A stretch of DNA of 64,000 nt from Aerobium sp039839275 (GTDB lineage: Bacteria > Pseudomonadota > Alphaproteobacteria > Rhizobiales > Rhizobiaceae). Positions 42,164 through 50,510 of the stretch are shown piece by piece (the stretch's first letter is position 1; each line of letters begins with the position of its first letter). A program made the translations under genes and the position numbers. The notes beneath the pieces were generated by a model. It saw only the letters and a list, made by a program, of their open reading frames with translations, was not told the origin of the DNA and ran no database searches. The stretch covers positions 228,222-292,221 of the forward strand of contig NZ_JBDOQP010000007.1 of NCBI RefSeq assembly GCF_039839275.1, written 5' to 3'.

Positions 42164-43405
42164 ATGTCAGACGCCGTTTCGCCCCTTGCTCCCAAGAAAC
42201 AACCGAAGATGCCGCCGATCGGCGGCGTCCGGATCGCCACCGCCCAGGCCGGCATAAAGTACAAGAACCGTACCGACCTGCTTGCCATGGTGTTCGACGA
42301 GGGCACGAGCGTCGCCGGCGTCTTCACGCGCTCGCTGTGTCCGTCTGCCCCGGTCGAGATGTGCCGCCAGAACCTTGGCGGCGGCAGTGCTCGGATCCTG
42401 GTGGTCAATTCCGGCAATGCCAACGCCTTCACCGGCAAGAAGGGCCGTGAGACGACGTCGCTGACGGCCTCGGCCGCCAGCAAGGCGGCCGGATGCACCG
42501 ACGGCGAGGTGTTTCTTGCTTCCACGGGGGTGATCGGCGAACCGCTCGATGCCGGGAAATTCTCGCATCTACTCGGTGACCTCGTCGCCAATGCCGAGCC
42601 GGGCCTCTGGACGGAGGCCGGCAAGGCGATCATGACCACCGACACCTACCCGAAATACGCGACGGCAACGGTGAAGCTGGGCGAGGCGGATGTCACGCTC
42701 AACGGCATCGCCAAGGGCGCCGGGATGATCGCACCGGACATGGCGACGATGCTGTCGTTCATCGCCACCGATGCGCCAATCGACGCTCCGGTTCTCCAGG
42801 ACATGCTGTCCAAGGGGGTGGGCAAGACGTTCAACGCCGTCACGGTCGACAGCGATACGTCGACCAGCGACACGCTGATGCTGTTTGCCACCGGCGCGGC
42901 GGGGAAACTTGGTGCCCCGCGCATATCCGATCCGAAGGACGCGCGCCTGGCGCAGTTCCGCCGCGCGCTCAACAAGATGCTCAAGAACCTCGCGCTCCAG
43001 GTTGTGCGTGATGGAGAGGGTGCGCGCAAGCAGGTCGAAATCAGTGTGACGGGCGCGAAATCGGCCCGTTCGGCCAAGCGGATCGCGCTGTCGATCGCCA
43101 ATTCCCCTCTGGTGAAGACGGCGGTCGCAGGCGAGGACGCAAATTGGGGCCGCGTCGTGATGGCTGTCGGCAAGGCCGGCGAACCAGCCGACCGCGACCT
43201 GCTTTCGATCTGGTTCGGCGATATTCGTGTCGCGCGCGAAGGCGAACGCGACCCCGACTATTCGGAAGCGGATACCTCCGCCTACATGAAGCGCGACGAG
43301 ATCGTGATCACGGTGGATTTGGGGATCGGGCGCGGCAAGGCGACAGTGTGGACCTGCGACCTCACGAAGGAATACGTCGCCATCAACGGCGATTATCGAA
43401 GCTGA
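42164..43405 (+). CDS. argJ: Bifunctional ornithine acetyltransferase / N-acetylglutamate synthase
   Basis: 413 residues. Recycles the acetyl group from N-acetylornithine to glutamate, and can make N-acetylglutamate from acetyl-CoA. The self-cleavage site and nucleophile T195 sit in GAGMIAPDMATML; the precursor is cut there into alpha and beta chains. VNSGNANAFTGKKG and the C-terminal AINGDYRS are also conserved. With argH at 8.7 kb it serves arginine synthesis. It follows the foldase gene closely and precedes the GNAT gene by 16 bases, so the run is probably one operon. Confidence 0.96.
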   Translation: MSDAVSPLAPKKQPKMPPIGGVRIATAQAGIKYKNRTDLLAMVFDEGTSVAGVFTRSLCPSAPVEMCRQNLGGGSARILVVNSGNANAFTGKKGRETTSLTASAASKAAGCTDGEVFLASTGVIGEPLDAGKFSHLLGDLVANAEPGLWTEAGKAIMTTDTYPKYATATVKLGEADVTLNGIAKGAGMIAPDMATMLSFIATDAPIDAPVLQDMLSKGVGKTFNAVTVDSDTSTSDTLMLFATGAAGKLGAPRISDPKDARLAQFRRALNKMLKNLALQVVRDGEGARKQVEISVTGAKSARSAKRIALSIANSPLVKTAVAGEDANWGRVVMAVGKAGEPADRDLLSIWFGDIRVAREGERDPDYSEADTSAYMKRDEIVITVDLGIGRGKATVWTCDLTKEYVAINGDYRS

Positions 43406-43421
43406 CGCGTCGGGCAGGCAG

Positions 43422-44219
43422 ATGACCGAGCGAAGCAGGCAGGCTCCCAACCTCTCCGTGGTGCGTCGTTTCGAGGCCGCAGGCGCCAGGGCATGGCCCG
43501 CGACCTCGGTGCACTATGACGGTGCATGGGCAGTGCGCCTGACGGCCGGCCATCCGGCAAAACGGCTGAACTCGATCAACCCGCTCGACCCGGGCGATGA
43601 TGGTAACCTCACCGAACGCATTGCCCGGCTCGGCCGGCGCTTCGATGCTTACGGGCGACCGCTGACATTTCGCATGTCGCCACTTTCAGGCCATGGCATC
43701 CGGAGCCATCTCGACGAAGCGGGATGGCAAAGCTTTTCGGAATCGCTGGTCATGCGGGTTCCATTGAACGACGCTCTGCTCGGCGAGGCTATGGACCAGA
43801 TTCCGCTCAAGGACATCGGTCGCTTCATCAACGCCGCGATCGCCATTCGAAATCTGGATACCGGGCTGCGCGCAGGACTGTCGGAGGTGATCAACGGCAT
43901 CCAGCCACAGAAGGGGCTTTTCGTGCACGAGCAGCGTGGCGTGCCTGTGTCGACGGCGATCTGCGTTCGCGATGGCGACCTGGCCGGGCTGTTCGAGGTT
44001 GCAACCGAAGCGAGCCAGCGCGGCAAGGGCCATGGCCGCAGGATGCTGCTGTCGGCCCTGAAGTGGGCCCACTCGCAGGGTGCGCGCCGGGCGTGGCTGC
44101 AGGTCGAGGCAGACAATGGAGCCGCGATCGGCCTCTACAGGTCGATGGGCTTCGAGGAGGTCTATCGCTACCATTACCGGCAGCCTCGCCAGCCGGCGAG
44201 CAGAGGACAATTGGCATGA
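43422..44219 (+). CDS. GNAT family N-acetyltransferase
   Basis: 265 residues. The GNAT core is C-terminal: LFEVATEASQRGKGHGRRMLLSAL (the acetyl-CoA Q/RxxGxG loop, about residues 189-212) and ADNGAAIGLYRSMGFEEVYRYHYR near the end. The N-terminal half is also related, giving a two-part GNAT protein common in rhizobia. The acceptor substrate is unknown. It overlaps mutT by 4 bases (ATGA), so the products are co-translated; argJ is 16 bases upstream. Confidence 0.85.
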   Translation: MTERSRQAPNLSVVRRFEAAGARAWPATSVHYDGAWAVRLTAGHPAKRLNSINPLDPGDDGNLTERIARLGRRFDAYGRPLTFRMSPLSGHGIRSHLDEAGWQSFSESLVMRVPLNDALLGEAMDQIPLKDIGRFINAAIAIRNLDTGLRAGLSEVINGIQPQKGLFVHEQRGVPVSTAICVRDGDLAGLFEVATEASQRGKGHGRRMLLSALKWAHSQGARRAWLQVEADNGAAIGLYRSMGFEEVYRYHYRQPRQPASRGQLA

Positions 44220-44632
44220 GCGCGCCCGCACCGAAAAAGCTGCTGCTGGTGGCCGCCTGCGCGCTGATCGACGCGGACGGGCGCGTGCTCATCGCCCAGC
44301 GTCCCGAGGGCAAGCAACTGGCCGGTCTTTGGGAGTTTCCCGGCGGCAAGGTCGAGCCGGGCGAAACGCCCGAGGAGACGGTGGTGCGCGAACTTCAGGA
44401 AGAACTGGGCATCGAAACCAAGGTGGCCTGCCTCGCCCCGCTGACATTCGCGAGCCATGCCTACGACACGTTCAACCTGCTGATGCCGCTGTTCGTCTGC
44501 CGGCGGTTCTGGGGAGAACCGCAAGCGCGCGAGCACCAGGGTCTCAAGTGGGTCCGTCCCGCACGCTTGCGCGACTACGACATGCCGCCCGCGGACGCAC
44601 CGTTGATCCCGTTCCTCATCGACCTTCTGTAG
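44216..44632 (+). CDS. mutT: 8-oxo-dGTP diphosphatase (MutT)
   Basis: 138 residues, a compact Nudix hydrolase. The Nudix box runs from G44 to about 66, with the catalytic glutamates in REL and EELG positions (R58, E59, E62, E63). The protein starts MSAPAPKKLLLVAACALIDADGRVLIAQRPEGKQ and removes oxidised dGTP from the nucleotide pool to prevent mutations. It is the last gene of the argJ-GNAT-mutT run and overlaps the GNAT gene by 4 bases. Other nucleoside triphosphate substrates are possible, but the length and MutT-like AQRPEGKQLAGLWEFPGGK start support MutT. Confidence 0.93.
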   Translation: MSAPAPKKLLLVAACALIDADGRVLIAQRPEGKQLAGLWEFPGGKVEPGETPEETVVRELQEELGIETKVACLAPLTFASHAYDTFNLLMPLFVCRRFWGEPQAREHQGLKWVRPARLRDYDMPPADAPLIPFLIDLL

Positions 44633-44653
44633 CGATCGGCGGGGTCATCATCG

Positions 44654-44668
44654 TTAAGCAATCCTTTA
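44654..44668 (+). promoter_or_regulatory. CtrA-like binding site upstream of 44721
   Basis: TTAA-N7-TTTA differs by one base from the CtrA consensus TTAA-N7-TTAA known from Caulobacter and rhizobia. It lies about 55 bases before the small gene at 44721. This is a single motif match; control by CtrA is inference. Confidence 0.35.
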
Positions 44669-44720
44669 GCCAATGATGAAAGATTGAGCCATCGACGGGC
44701 AACAGGGATGCAACGCAACG

Positions 44721-45056
44721 ATGGCGATCGATGATGACTGGGAAGCGCCGCGATCTAATCGCGGACGCGGCGTGGGCGAAGCGGGCATGGGAGCATTGCG
44801 TGTCACGTTGCTTTTTGGCTCGGCCGCCGTTGCACTGGCTCTCATCCTGACACCGATCGTCGAGCAGAAGGCCGACGACATGGCCTTTTCGCCCTATCCG
44901 CAAGGCGCATATCCGCCCGGCCTCGACATGATGGCAACCGGCACCGTCGGCCAGCGAAGCTCCGGCACCTATGTCGTGCGGCGTAGCGTGCTGCAGCCGA
45001 CACCCAATTCGGTGTGCGTGATCCGTGAAAACGGCATGCGTACCGGCGATTGCTGA
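44721..45056 (+). CDS. Hypothetical single-pass membrane protein
   Basis: 111 residues. A cytoplasmic N-terminus (MAIDDDWEAPRSNRGRGVGE), one membrane helix (about 26-46) and a periplasmic part containing two cysteines (SVCVIRENG and the terminal TGDC), which could form a disulfide. I do not recognise a characterised family; similar proteins are typical of rhizobial genomes. The ATG at 44721 is the only good start, but the ribosome site is weak. The gene stands alone on the + strand between mutT and the Flp pilin gene. A CtrA-like motif precedes it. Confidence 0.72.
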   Translation: MAIDDDWEAPRSNRGRGVGEAGMGALRVTLLFGSAAVALALILTPIVEQKADDMAFSPYPQGAYPPGLDMMATGTVGQRSSGTYVVRRSVLQPTPNSVCVIRENGMRTGDC

Positions 45057-45151
45057 GTCCTGCCCGAGCACGTTAACTTTTTATAGTCACCGCTGTTGCT
45101 AGTGTCCGGGCACAGCGCGTGAAGGGCGCACTTTGCTTGGATATGCGACCA

Positions 45152-45319
45152 ATGTTGAAGAAGTTCCATCAAGACAGGCGCGGTGCCACGGCTCTCGAAT
45201 ATGGCCTCATAGTCGCCGTTCTTTCGCTTGTCATTATCGGCGGCTTCAGCCAGGCCGTCGACATCATGCAGGGCAACTTCGAAACGAAGGCGGAGATCAT
45301 CAAGAACGCCGGTCAGTGA
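45152..45319 (+). CDS. Flp-type (type IVb) pilin
   Basis: 55 residues from the ATG at 45152 (MLKKFHQDRRGATALEYGLI). The Flp pattern is complete: a short basic leader, the prepilin peptidase site followed by GATALEYGLI (Gly before the mature start, Glu at +5 after it), one long hydrophobic helix and a short C-terminal tail. Upstream starts at 45143 and 45119 are in frame but give an unusual leader. No tad/cpa assembly genes are nearby, so it is an orphan pilin gene; the assembly apparatus must be elsewhere. It is convergent with the methyltransferase gene. Confidence 0.85.
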   Translation: MLKKFHQDRRGATALEYGLIVAVLSLVIIGGFSQAVDIMQGNFETKAEIIKNAGQ

Positions 45320-45330
45320 ACCGGGGATTT

Positions 45331-46203
45331 TCAGCGATCTTCAGTAGAGTCCCCAAGCACTTTCGCCAGTGACACCTTGCCGCTTCCGGGCTTGAGCGGC
45401 TGCTGTTGCGATGCGTGTGGCGCCCAGCCCGACAGCCAGATTGTCGCGAATGTCGCGCGAATCCGTCCGTCCGGATCCGAGAACCGCTCAGCGTAGATTT
45501 GCGCAGCCCGCATGAAGAGCGCGCGTGACGCGGGACGGCGGCTACGCGCTGCAAGTGTGTTCGTCGCACCCATCGCCCGCAGATCGCGCATCAGGTCGAA
45601 CATGCTGTCGTAGCGGACGGTGACACTTTCATGATCGGCCACAGGGAGCGCAAATCCGGCGCGTTGGAGGAGGGCGCCGGCGTCGCGCACATCCGTGAAC
45701 GGGAACACGCGAGGGCTGACGCCACCATGCAGTTCAGTCTCGGCCAGCAGCAGTGCCTCGCGCAACTCGGCCAGGGTGCCCGCACCCGCCAAGCAGGCGA
45801 GGAACAGCCCGTCCGGGCGCAACGAGCGCCGGATCTGGATCAGCATGCCGGGAAGGTCGTTCACCTCGTGCAGCGAATGCAGCGAGACGACGAGATCGAG
45901 GCTCTCCGGTTCGAAGGGCAGCAGTTCGTCGGTTGCCACGAGACCTTCGCCGCCTACGAGCGAAACGTCGGCTTCGACGCGGACCACGTTTTTCACCTTC
46001 GGCGATCTGGCCAGCACATTCGCGGCGGCCGGTGTCTGGCAATACAAGGCGGCGGCCTTGTCGAAGCGCCGTTCGACCGCGGCAAGCCTGTCGTCCAGGT
46101 CTTCCGCCGCCCGCTGCATCAAGAATCCGGCGCCCGCGTCGGCGATGCGTCGAGCCCTCGCCTTGCGCGCGCTGCCGCTTTCGAGATCGAAGATGGGTTC
46201 CAT
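45331..46203 (-). CDS. SAM-dependent methyltransferase, BioC/NDUFAF5-like
   Basis: 290 residues. The N-terminus contains RRFDKAAALYCQTP, followed by a Methyltransf_11 domain with FEPESLDLVVSLHSLHEVND, RSLRPDGLFLACLAGAGTLAELREALLLAE and the long C-terminal helix region typical of the BioC/NDUFAF5 group. NDUFAF5 is a mitochondrial complex I assembly factor with arginine hydroxylase activity in humans, so a role in respiratory complex assembly is possible here, but not shown. The start ATG at 46203 is the last of several in-frame starts and matches homologues. Divergent from comF. Confidence 0.85.
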   Translation of the reverse strand: MEPIFDLESGSARKARARRIADAGAGFLMQRAAEDLDDRLAAVERRFDKAAALYCQTPAAANVLARSPKVKNVVRVEADVSLVGGEGLVATDELLPFEPESLDLVVSLHSLHEVNDLPGMLIQIRRSLRPDGLFLACLAGAGTLAELREALLLAETELHGGVSPRVFPFTDVRDAGALLQRAGFALPVADHESVTVRYDSMFDLMRDLRAMGATNTLAARSRRPASRALFMRAAQIYAERFSDPDGRIRATFATIWLSGWAPHASQQQPLKPGSGKVSLAKVLGDSTEDR

Positions 46204-46257
46204 GGTTGCTCCCTGGCGCGATGGTACGTGCGGACGTGGCCACAAGTCTGATATGGT

Positions 46258-47064
46258 GTGGTTTGGGTGGGATTTCTCGTGACCGATCGCGCCGTCGAGT
46301 TCAAGAGATGGATTGCGGGCCTGAAGGCCCTGCCGGAGCGCGTGCTGTTTCCGCCGATCTGTGCCGGTTGCCGGCGCATGGTCTCCAGCCCCGGTACGCT
46401 GTGCGGTCATTGCTGGCCGAAGCTGCGGTTCATCGAACGACCATGGTGCGAGGTGCTCGGTACCCCGTTCACGCACGATATGGGCGAAGGCATCCTGTCA
46501 GCGGACGCGATTGCCAACCCGCCGCCGTTTGCCAGAGCACGCGCCGCGGTCGTCTATTCCGGGGTTGCAAGGCAGATGGTGCACAACCTCAAATTCGCCG
46601 ACCGCACAGAGCTCGCACCGTGGATGGCGCGCTGGATGATGCGCGTCGGCGGCGCGCTCGTCGCCGATGCGGAGGTGATCGTGCCCGTGCCCCTGCATCG
46701 ACAACGCTTCCTGTGGCGGCGGTTCAACCAGTCGGCGGAACTGGCGCGCGCGATCTCTTTTGCGGCCGGCAAGCCTTTCGCGCCCCAGGCGATCGTGCGT
46801 ATCAAATCGACCCGAAGCCAGGTGGGCCTGGGCGCGCGCGAGCGCGAGGACAATGTGCGCGGCGCGTTCAAGGTGCCCGACGGGGAGGAGATTCGGGTTC
46901 GGGGAAGGCGTGTGCTGCTCGTCGACGATGTGTACACCACCGGGGTGACCGTATCGGCGGTAACGAAAGCGCTGAAACGGGGCGGTGCGAGCGCCGTCGA
47001 CGTGCTCACATTCGCACGTGTTCTGCCGGGGGACTTCCTGCCGGACGATCCACCGACTATATGA
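46258..47064 (+). CDS. comF: ComF family protein (phosphoribosyltransferase fold)
   Basis: Up to 268 residues; the start may be the GTG at 46258 or the GTG at 46279, where GGTGGGA gives a moderate ribosome site. A four-cysteine zinc segment (CAGCRRM...CGHCW, about residues 35-53) precedes a PRT domain with the PRPP loop VLLVDDVYTTGVTVSAV (about 224-240). In other bacteria ComF helps natural transformation, but in alphaproteobacteria most members are of unsettled function. It is followed by grxC after 25 bases, in the same direction. Confidence 0.88.
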   Translation: MVWVGFLVTDRAVEFKRWIAGLKALPERVLFPPICAGCRRMVSSPGTLCGHCWPKLRFIERPWCEVLGTPFTHDMGEGILSADAIANPPPFARARAAVVYSGVARQMVHNLKFADRTELAPWMARWMMRVGGALVADAEVIVPVPLHRQRFLWRRFNQSAELARAISFAAGKPFAPQAIVRIKSTRSQVGLGAREREDNVRGAFKVPDGEEIRVRGRRVLLVDDVYTTGVTVSAVTKALKRGGASAVDVLTFARVLPGDFLPDDPPTI

Positions 47065-47089
47065 TGCGTATACACAAGCGAGTGGAAGC

Positions 47090-47359
47090 ATGAGCGAAGT
47101 CACCATCTATACGCGCATGATGTGCGGATACTGCGCTGCGGCGAAACGGCTGCTCGAAGTCAAGGGCGTGGCCTACACGGAACACGACGCGAGTTTCTCG
47201 CCGGAGTTGCGTCAGGAAATGATCGGTCGTGCGAACGGCCGCAGCACATTCCCGCAGATATTCGTCGGCGACTACCATGTCGGCGGTTCAGACGAGCTGC
47301 ACGCGCTCGAGCGCGAGGGTCGTCTCGACGCGCTTCTGGCAAGCCAGTCACAGACCTAG
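47090..47359 (+). CDS. grxC: Glutaredoxin 3
   Basis: 89 residues. Dithiol active site C12-G-Y-C15, cis-proline in STFPQIFVGD, and glutathione-binding GGSDELHALEREG. It reduces disulfides and mixed glutathione disulfides in the cytoplasm. The ATG at 47090 begins MSEVTIYTRMMCGYC; upstream frame is shadow. Part of the comF-grxC-nitrilase-DUF1178 run. Confidence 0.95.
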   Translation: MSEVTIYTRMMCGYCAAAKRLLEVKGVAYTEHDASFSPELRQEMIGRANGRSTFPQIFVGDYHVGGSDELHALEREGRLDALLASQSQT

Positions 47360-47375
47360 ACAGGAAGACGACACG

Positions 47376-48233
47376 ATGACCATGACAAGGGTGGCGGCGC
47401 TGCAGATGCGCTCGGGCATGGACCCACAGCGCAATGCGTCCGATTTCGAGGCCCTCGTGCGCGAAGCGGTCGAAAAAGGCGCGACCTACGTGCAATCCCC
47501 CGAAATGACCGGTGGATTGATGCGCGACCGTGCGATGCTCAAGGAGACCCTGAAGTCGGAGGAGGAAGACCCGATCGCATTGAAGGCGTCGGAACTTGCC
47601 AAGGCTCTTGGCATCCATCTTCACGTGGGCTCGACGGCGATCGCCCGGCCGGACGGCAAGGTGGCGAACCGTGGCTTCATCTTTGGTCCGGACGGCGGAA
47701 AGCTCGCCGTCTACGACAAGATCCACATGTTCGACGTCGATCTCGACAATGGCGAGAGCTGGCGCGAATCCTCGACCTATGAGCCGGGCCAGGCAAGCAC
47801 TCTGGTCGATCTGCCGTTCGGGCGGCTCGGCATGGCCGTGTGCTACGACGTGCGCTTTCCGCAGCTTTTTCGGGCACAGGCGCTTGCCGGCGCGCAGGTG
47901 CTGACGATGCCCGCCGCCTTCACGCGCCAGACCGGCGAGGCACATTGGCACGTGCTGCAGCGGGCTCGCGCGATCGAGAACGGCGCTTACGTCATCTCGG
48001 CGGCCCAGGGTGGGCTGCATGAAGACGGCAGGGAAACCTATGGCCACTCGCTGATCGTCGATCCGTGGGGCCGCATCATTGCAGAGGCTGACCACGACGA
48101 ACCGGCCGTCATCGTGGCCGATATCGATCCGGCGGCTTCGGCGCAAGCGCGAGGCAAGGTTCCGAACCTCAAGAACGCGCGCGATTTCGCGGTCGAGGTC
48201 GTTGGCGGCGAGCCGGAGCGCAAACAGGCATGA
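47376..48233 (+). CDS. Carbon-nitrogen hydrolase (Nit2-like amidase)
   Basis: 285 residues. The nitrilase superfamily triad is complete: E43 (SPEMTGG), K115 (VYDKIHMFD) and C156 (GMAVCYDVRFP). The overall pattern, with HMFDVDLDNGESWRESSTYEPG, is the Nit1/Nit2 (branch 10) group; Nit2 removes toxic alpha-ketoglutaramate, and Nit1 repairs deaminated glutathione. The second activity would fit the glutaredoxin gene next door, but this is inference. Translation can begin at 47376 or at 47382. The stop overlaps the DUF1178 start by 4 bases (ATGA). Confidence 0.9.
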   Translation: MTMTRVAALQMRSGMDPQRNASDFEALVREAVEKGATYVQSPEMTGGLMRDRAMLKETLKSEEEDPIALKASELAKALGIHLHVGSTAIARPDGKVANRGFIFGPDGGKLAVYDKIHMFDVDLDNGESWRESSTYEPGQASTLVDLPFGRLGMAVCYDVRFPQLFRAQALAGAQVLTMPAAFTRQTGEAHWHVLQRARAIENGAYVISAAQGGLHEDGRETYGHSLIVDPWGRIIAEADHDEPAVIVADIDPAASAQARGKVPNLKNARDFAVEVVGGEPERKQA

Positions 48234-48655
48234 TCCGCTACACACTCATCTGCGACGCCGAGCACGAGTTCGACGGCTGGTTCCGCAATGGCGACGACTT
48301 CGACCTCCAGAAGAAGCGCGGTTTCGTCTCGTGCCCCGTGTGCCATTCTGCCAAGGTGGACAAGGCGCTTATGGCGCCGGCGGTCTCGACGACCCGCAAG
48401 CAGGAAAAGGTTGCCTTCGCCATGGGCGAGCAGCAGCGCAAGGCGCTGGCGCAATTGAAGGCGCTGGCGGACGAGGCGCGCAGCAGCGCCGATTATGTCG
48501 GCGAGAAATTCGCCGAGGAAGCGCGCCGCATCCACTTCGGAGAGACCGAGGCGCGTGGCATCTATGGTGAAGCGACCCTCGAGGAAGCGCGGAGCCTGGT
48601 CGAGGATGGCGTCGAGTTCATGCCCTTGCCGGTATTCCCGGACGACCAGAATTGA
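48230..48655 (+). CDS. DUF1178 family protein
   Basis: 141 residues. The N-terminus, IRYTLICDAEHEFDGWFRNGDDFDLQ, has a Cys and another Cys pair follows (SCPVCHSAKVDKALMAP), giving a zinc-ribbon-like domain of FmdB type. The C-terminal part has the HFGETEARGIYGEA segment and LVEDGVEFMPLP ending conserved throughout this alphaproteobacterial family. The function is unknown. It overlaps the nitrilase gene by 4 bases (ATGA). Confidence 0.9.
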   Translation: MIRYTLICDAEHEFDGWFRNGDDFDLQKKRGFVSCPVCHSAKVDKALMAPAVSTTRKQEKVAFAMGEQQRKALAQLKALADEARSSADYVGEKFAEEARRIHFGETEARGIYGEATLEEARSLVEDGVEFMPLPVFPDDQN

Positions 48656-48674
48656 TGCGGGACCGGAACACGAA

Positions 48675-49562
48675 GTGAGTTTCATCTGGAACTCGGCGAT
48701 CGGCCTGCTTCTCGTCACGGGTGGGCTGCTGGGTCTATCGCTGCCGTTCGGCAAGCTCGCCGGGGCGGCTGGCGTGGCGGCGGTGGTCTGGTCGCTGCTG
48801 ATTTCGGTTGGCGCGGGTGTGGTGCTGCTAGGGGCGTTTGTGGCGCTCGGCGGCCGCACCCGGCTCGATATCGCGCGAGTGCGCTACTTCGTCGTGGTGG
48901 CAGCCCTTTCCTACGCGATCCCGAACGTGCTGATGTTTTCCGCGATGCCACGGCTTGGTGCCGGTTATGTCGGAATCATGTTCACGCTGACGCCGATGCT
49001 GACGCTGGTTCTATCCATCCTCCTGCGCATGCGGCGGCCGAGCGGGCTTGGCGTCGCAGGCATACTCGTGGGATTTGCCGGTGCGCTCACCGTGGCGCTG
49101 ACACGCGGCGAGGCGGGGCAGCCAGCCTCGCTGGGCTGGGTCGCCATGGGGCTCGCTATTCCCTTTTTCCTGGCCGCAGGCAACGTCTACAGGACGTGGG
49201 ACTGGCCAAAGGGCGCCGATCCCCTCGAGCTTGCCGCCGGCAGCCATCTGGCGTCGGCGCTGATGCTGCTTGGCGTGATCCTTGCAACCGGCACCTTGCC
49301 CGACATCGGCGCTCTATCGAACGTTCCGGTGCTCGCTTTCCTGCAGGCAGCGGCGGCGGCAGCGATGTTTGCCTTCTTCTTTCGGCTGCAGGCAGTGGGC
49401 GGCCCGATCTATCTCAGCCAGATCGGCTATGTCGGGGCCGCCGTCGGGCTGTTTTCCGGAACGGTCTTCCTGGGTGAGAGCTACAGCGCCCTGACATGGC
49501 TTGGCGCGGCGGTCATCGTCGCCGGCGTTACGATGACCACAAAGGCGCAAGCCGCGGGATGA
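48675..49562 (+). CDS. DMT superfamily (EamA) transporter
   Basis: 295 residues from a GTG at 48675 (VSFIWNSAIGLLLVTGGLLGLS), 19 bases after the DUF1178 stop; no strong ribosome site. Ten membrane helices in two EamA repeats: the first half has AALSYAIPNVLMFSAMPRLGAGYVGIMFTLTPMLTLVLSI, and the second GGPIYLSQIGYVGAAVGLFSGTVFLGESYSALTW. Substrate unknown; many relatives export amino acids or drugs. It is convergent with ubiG with 4 bases between stops. Confidence 0.86.
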   Translation: MSFIWNSAIGLLLVTGGLLGLSLPFGKLAGAAGVAAVVWSLLISVGAGVVLLGAFVALGGRTRLDIARVRYFVVVAALSYAIPNVLMFSAMPRLGAGYVGIMFTLTPMLTLVLSILLRMRRPSGLGVAGILVGFAGALTVALTRGEAGQPASLGWVAMGLAIPFFLAAGNVYRTWDWPKGADPLELAAGSHLASALMLLGVILATGTLPDIGALSNVPVLAFLQAAAAAAMFAFFFRLQAVGGPIYLSQIGYVGAAVGLFSGTVFLGESYSALTWLGAAVIVAGVTMTTKAQAAG

Positions 49563-49566
49563 ACCG

Positions 49567-50316
49567 CTACTGCGCAGGCTTGTGTGCCAGCACCATGTAG
49601 TTGACGTCCATGTCCTTCGAGCGCTGCCAGCGGTCGGAGAGCGGGTTGTAGGTCACGCCGGTACGGTCGGTGATTGTCATTCCGGCTCCACCGAGGGCGC
49701 GTTCCAGCTCTTCCGGCTTGACCAGCTTGCCGTATTGGTGCGTGCCGCGCGGCAGCCAGCGAAGCACGTATTCCGCGCCGACGATCGCCAGCCCCAGCGC
49801 CTTGAGCGTGCGGTTGATCGTGGCAACGAACATGATGCCGCCGGGCTTCACCATGTCGGCGCATTTGGCGACGAAGAAATCGACATCGGCGACGTGCTCG
49901 ACGACTTCCATGTTGAGGACCACGTCGAACTGTTCGCCCGCTTCGGCCAGGGCCTCGGCGGTCGTGGCGCGATAGTCGATCTTCACGCTGGACTGCGAGG
50001 CATGAAGCTTGGCCACCTCGATGTTGGTTTCCGAGGCATCGGCGCCCACCACTTCGGCCCCAAGCCGGGCCATCGGCTCGCACAGTAGGCCGCCACCGCA
50101 GCCGATGTCGAGAATTTTCAGGCCTGCCAGCGGCTTGGCGGAACGCGGGTCGCGGCCGAAATGACTTGCGACCTGATCGCGGATATAGGCCAGACGCACG
50201 GGGTTGAACTTGTGCAGCGGCCGGAACTTGCCGTTCGGATTCCACCATTCGGCCGCCATTGCGGAGAAACGCTCGACTTCGCCGGCGTCGATGGTCGTTC
50301 GTCGGGCTTCAGGCAT
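49567..50316 (-). CDS. ubiG: Bifunctional 2-polyprenyl-6-hydroxyphenol methylase / 3-demethylubiquinol O-methyltransferase
   Basis: 249 residues. It makes both O-methylations of ubiquinone synthesis. SAM-binding motif ILDIGCGGGLLCEPMARLGAEV, FDVVLNMEVVEHVADV (post-motif II) and AEYVLRWLPRGTHQYGKLVKPEEL, typical of UbiG, are intact. The N-terminus holds the amphipathic AAEWWNPNGKFRPLHKFNPVR membrane-contact segment. GGAG lies close before the ATG at 50316, deciding against the GTG-type start at 50337. It is divergent from lysC, with a 194-base intergenic region. Confidence 0.96.
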   Translation of the reverse strand: MPEARRTTIDAGEVERFSAMAAEWWNPNGKFRPLHKFNPVRLAYIRDQVASHFGRDPRSAKPLAGLKILDIGCGGGLLCEPMARLGAEVVGADASETNIEVAKLHASQSSVKIDYRATTAEALAEAGEQFDVVLNMEVVEHVADVDFFVAKCADMVKPGGIMFVATINRTLKALGLAIVGAEYVLRWLPRGTHQYGKLVKPEELERALGGAGMTITDRTGVTYNPLSDRWQRSKDMDVNYMVLAHKPAQ

Positions 50317-50510
50317 GAGTGGTCTCCTTCGACGCAATCAAGTCGTAGAGCGGCAGAGGAAAGTCAAGACGCAGCTTCTGCCTCGCTTGCGAAGGCATGC
50401 GGATTTGGGTAAGGAAGCCGCGCATTCGCGCCTGATCCATAGAGGCGCCATCCATTGAATATTCCGGGGGAATCCAAGCCTCGGTCGCATAGCAGGGGCC
50501 TGTCGCTTCC

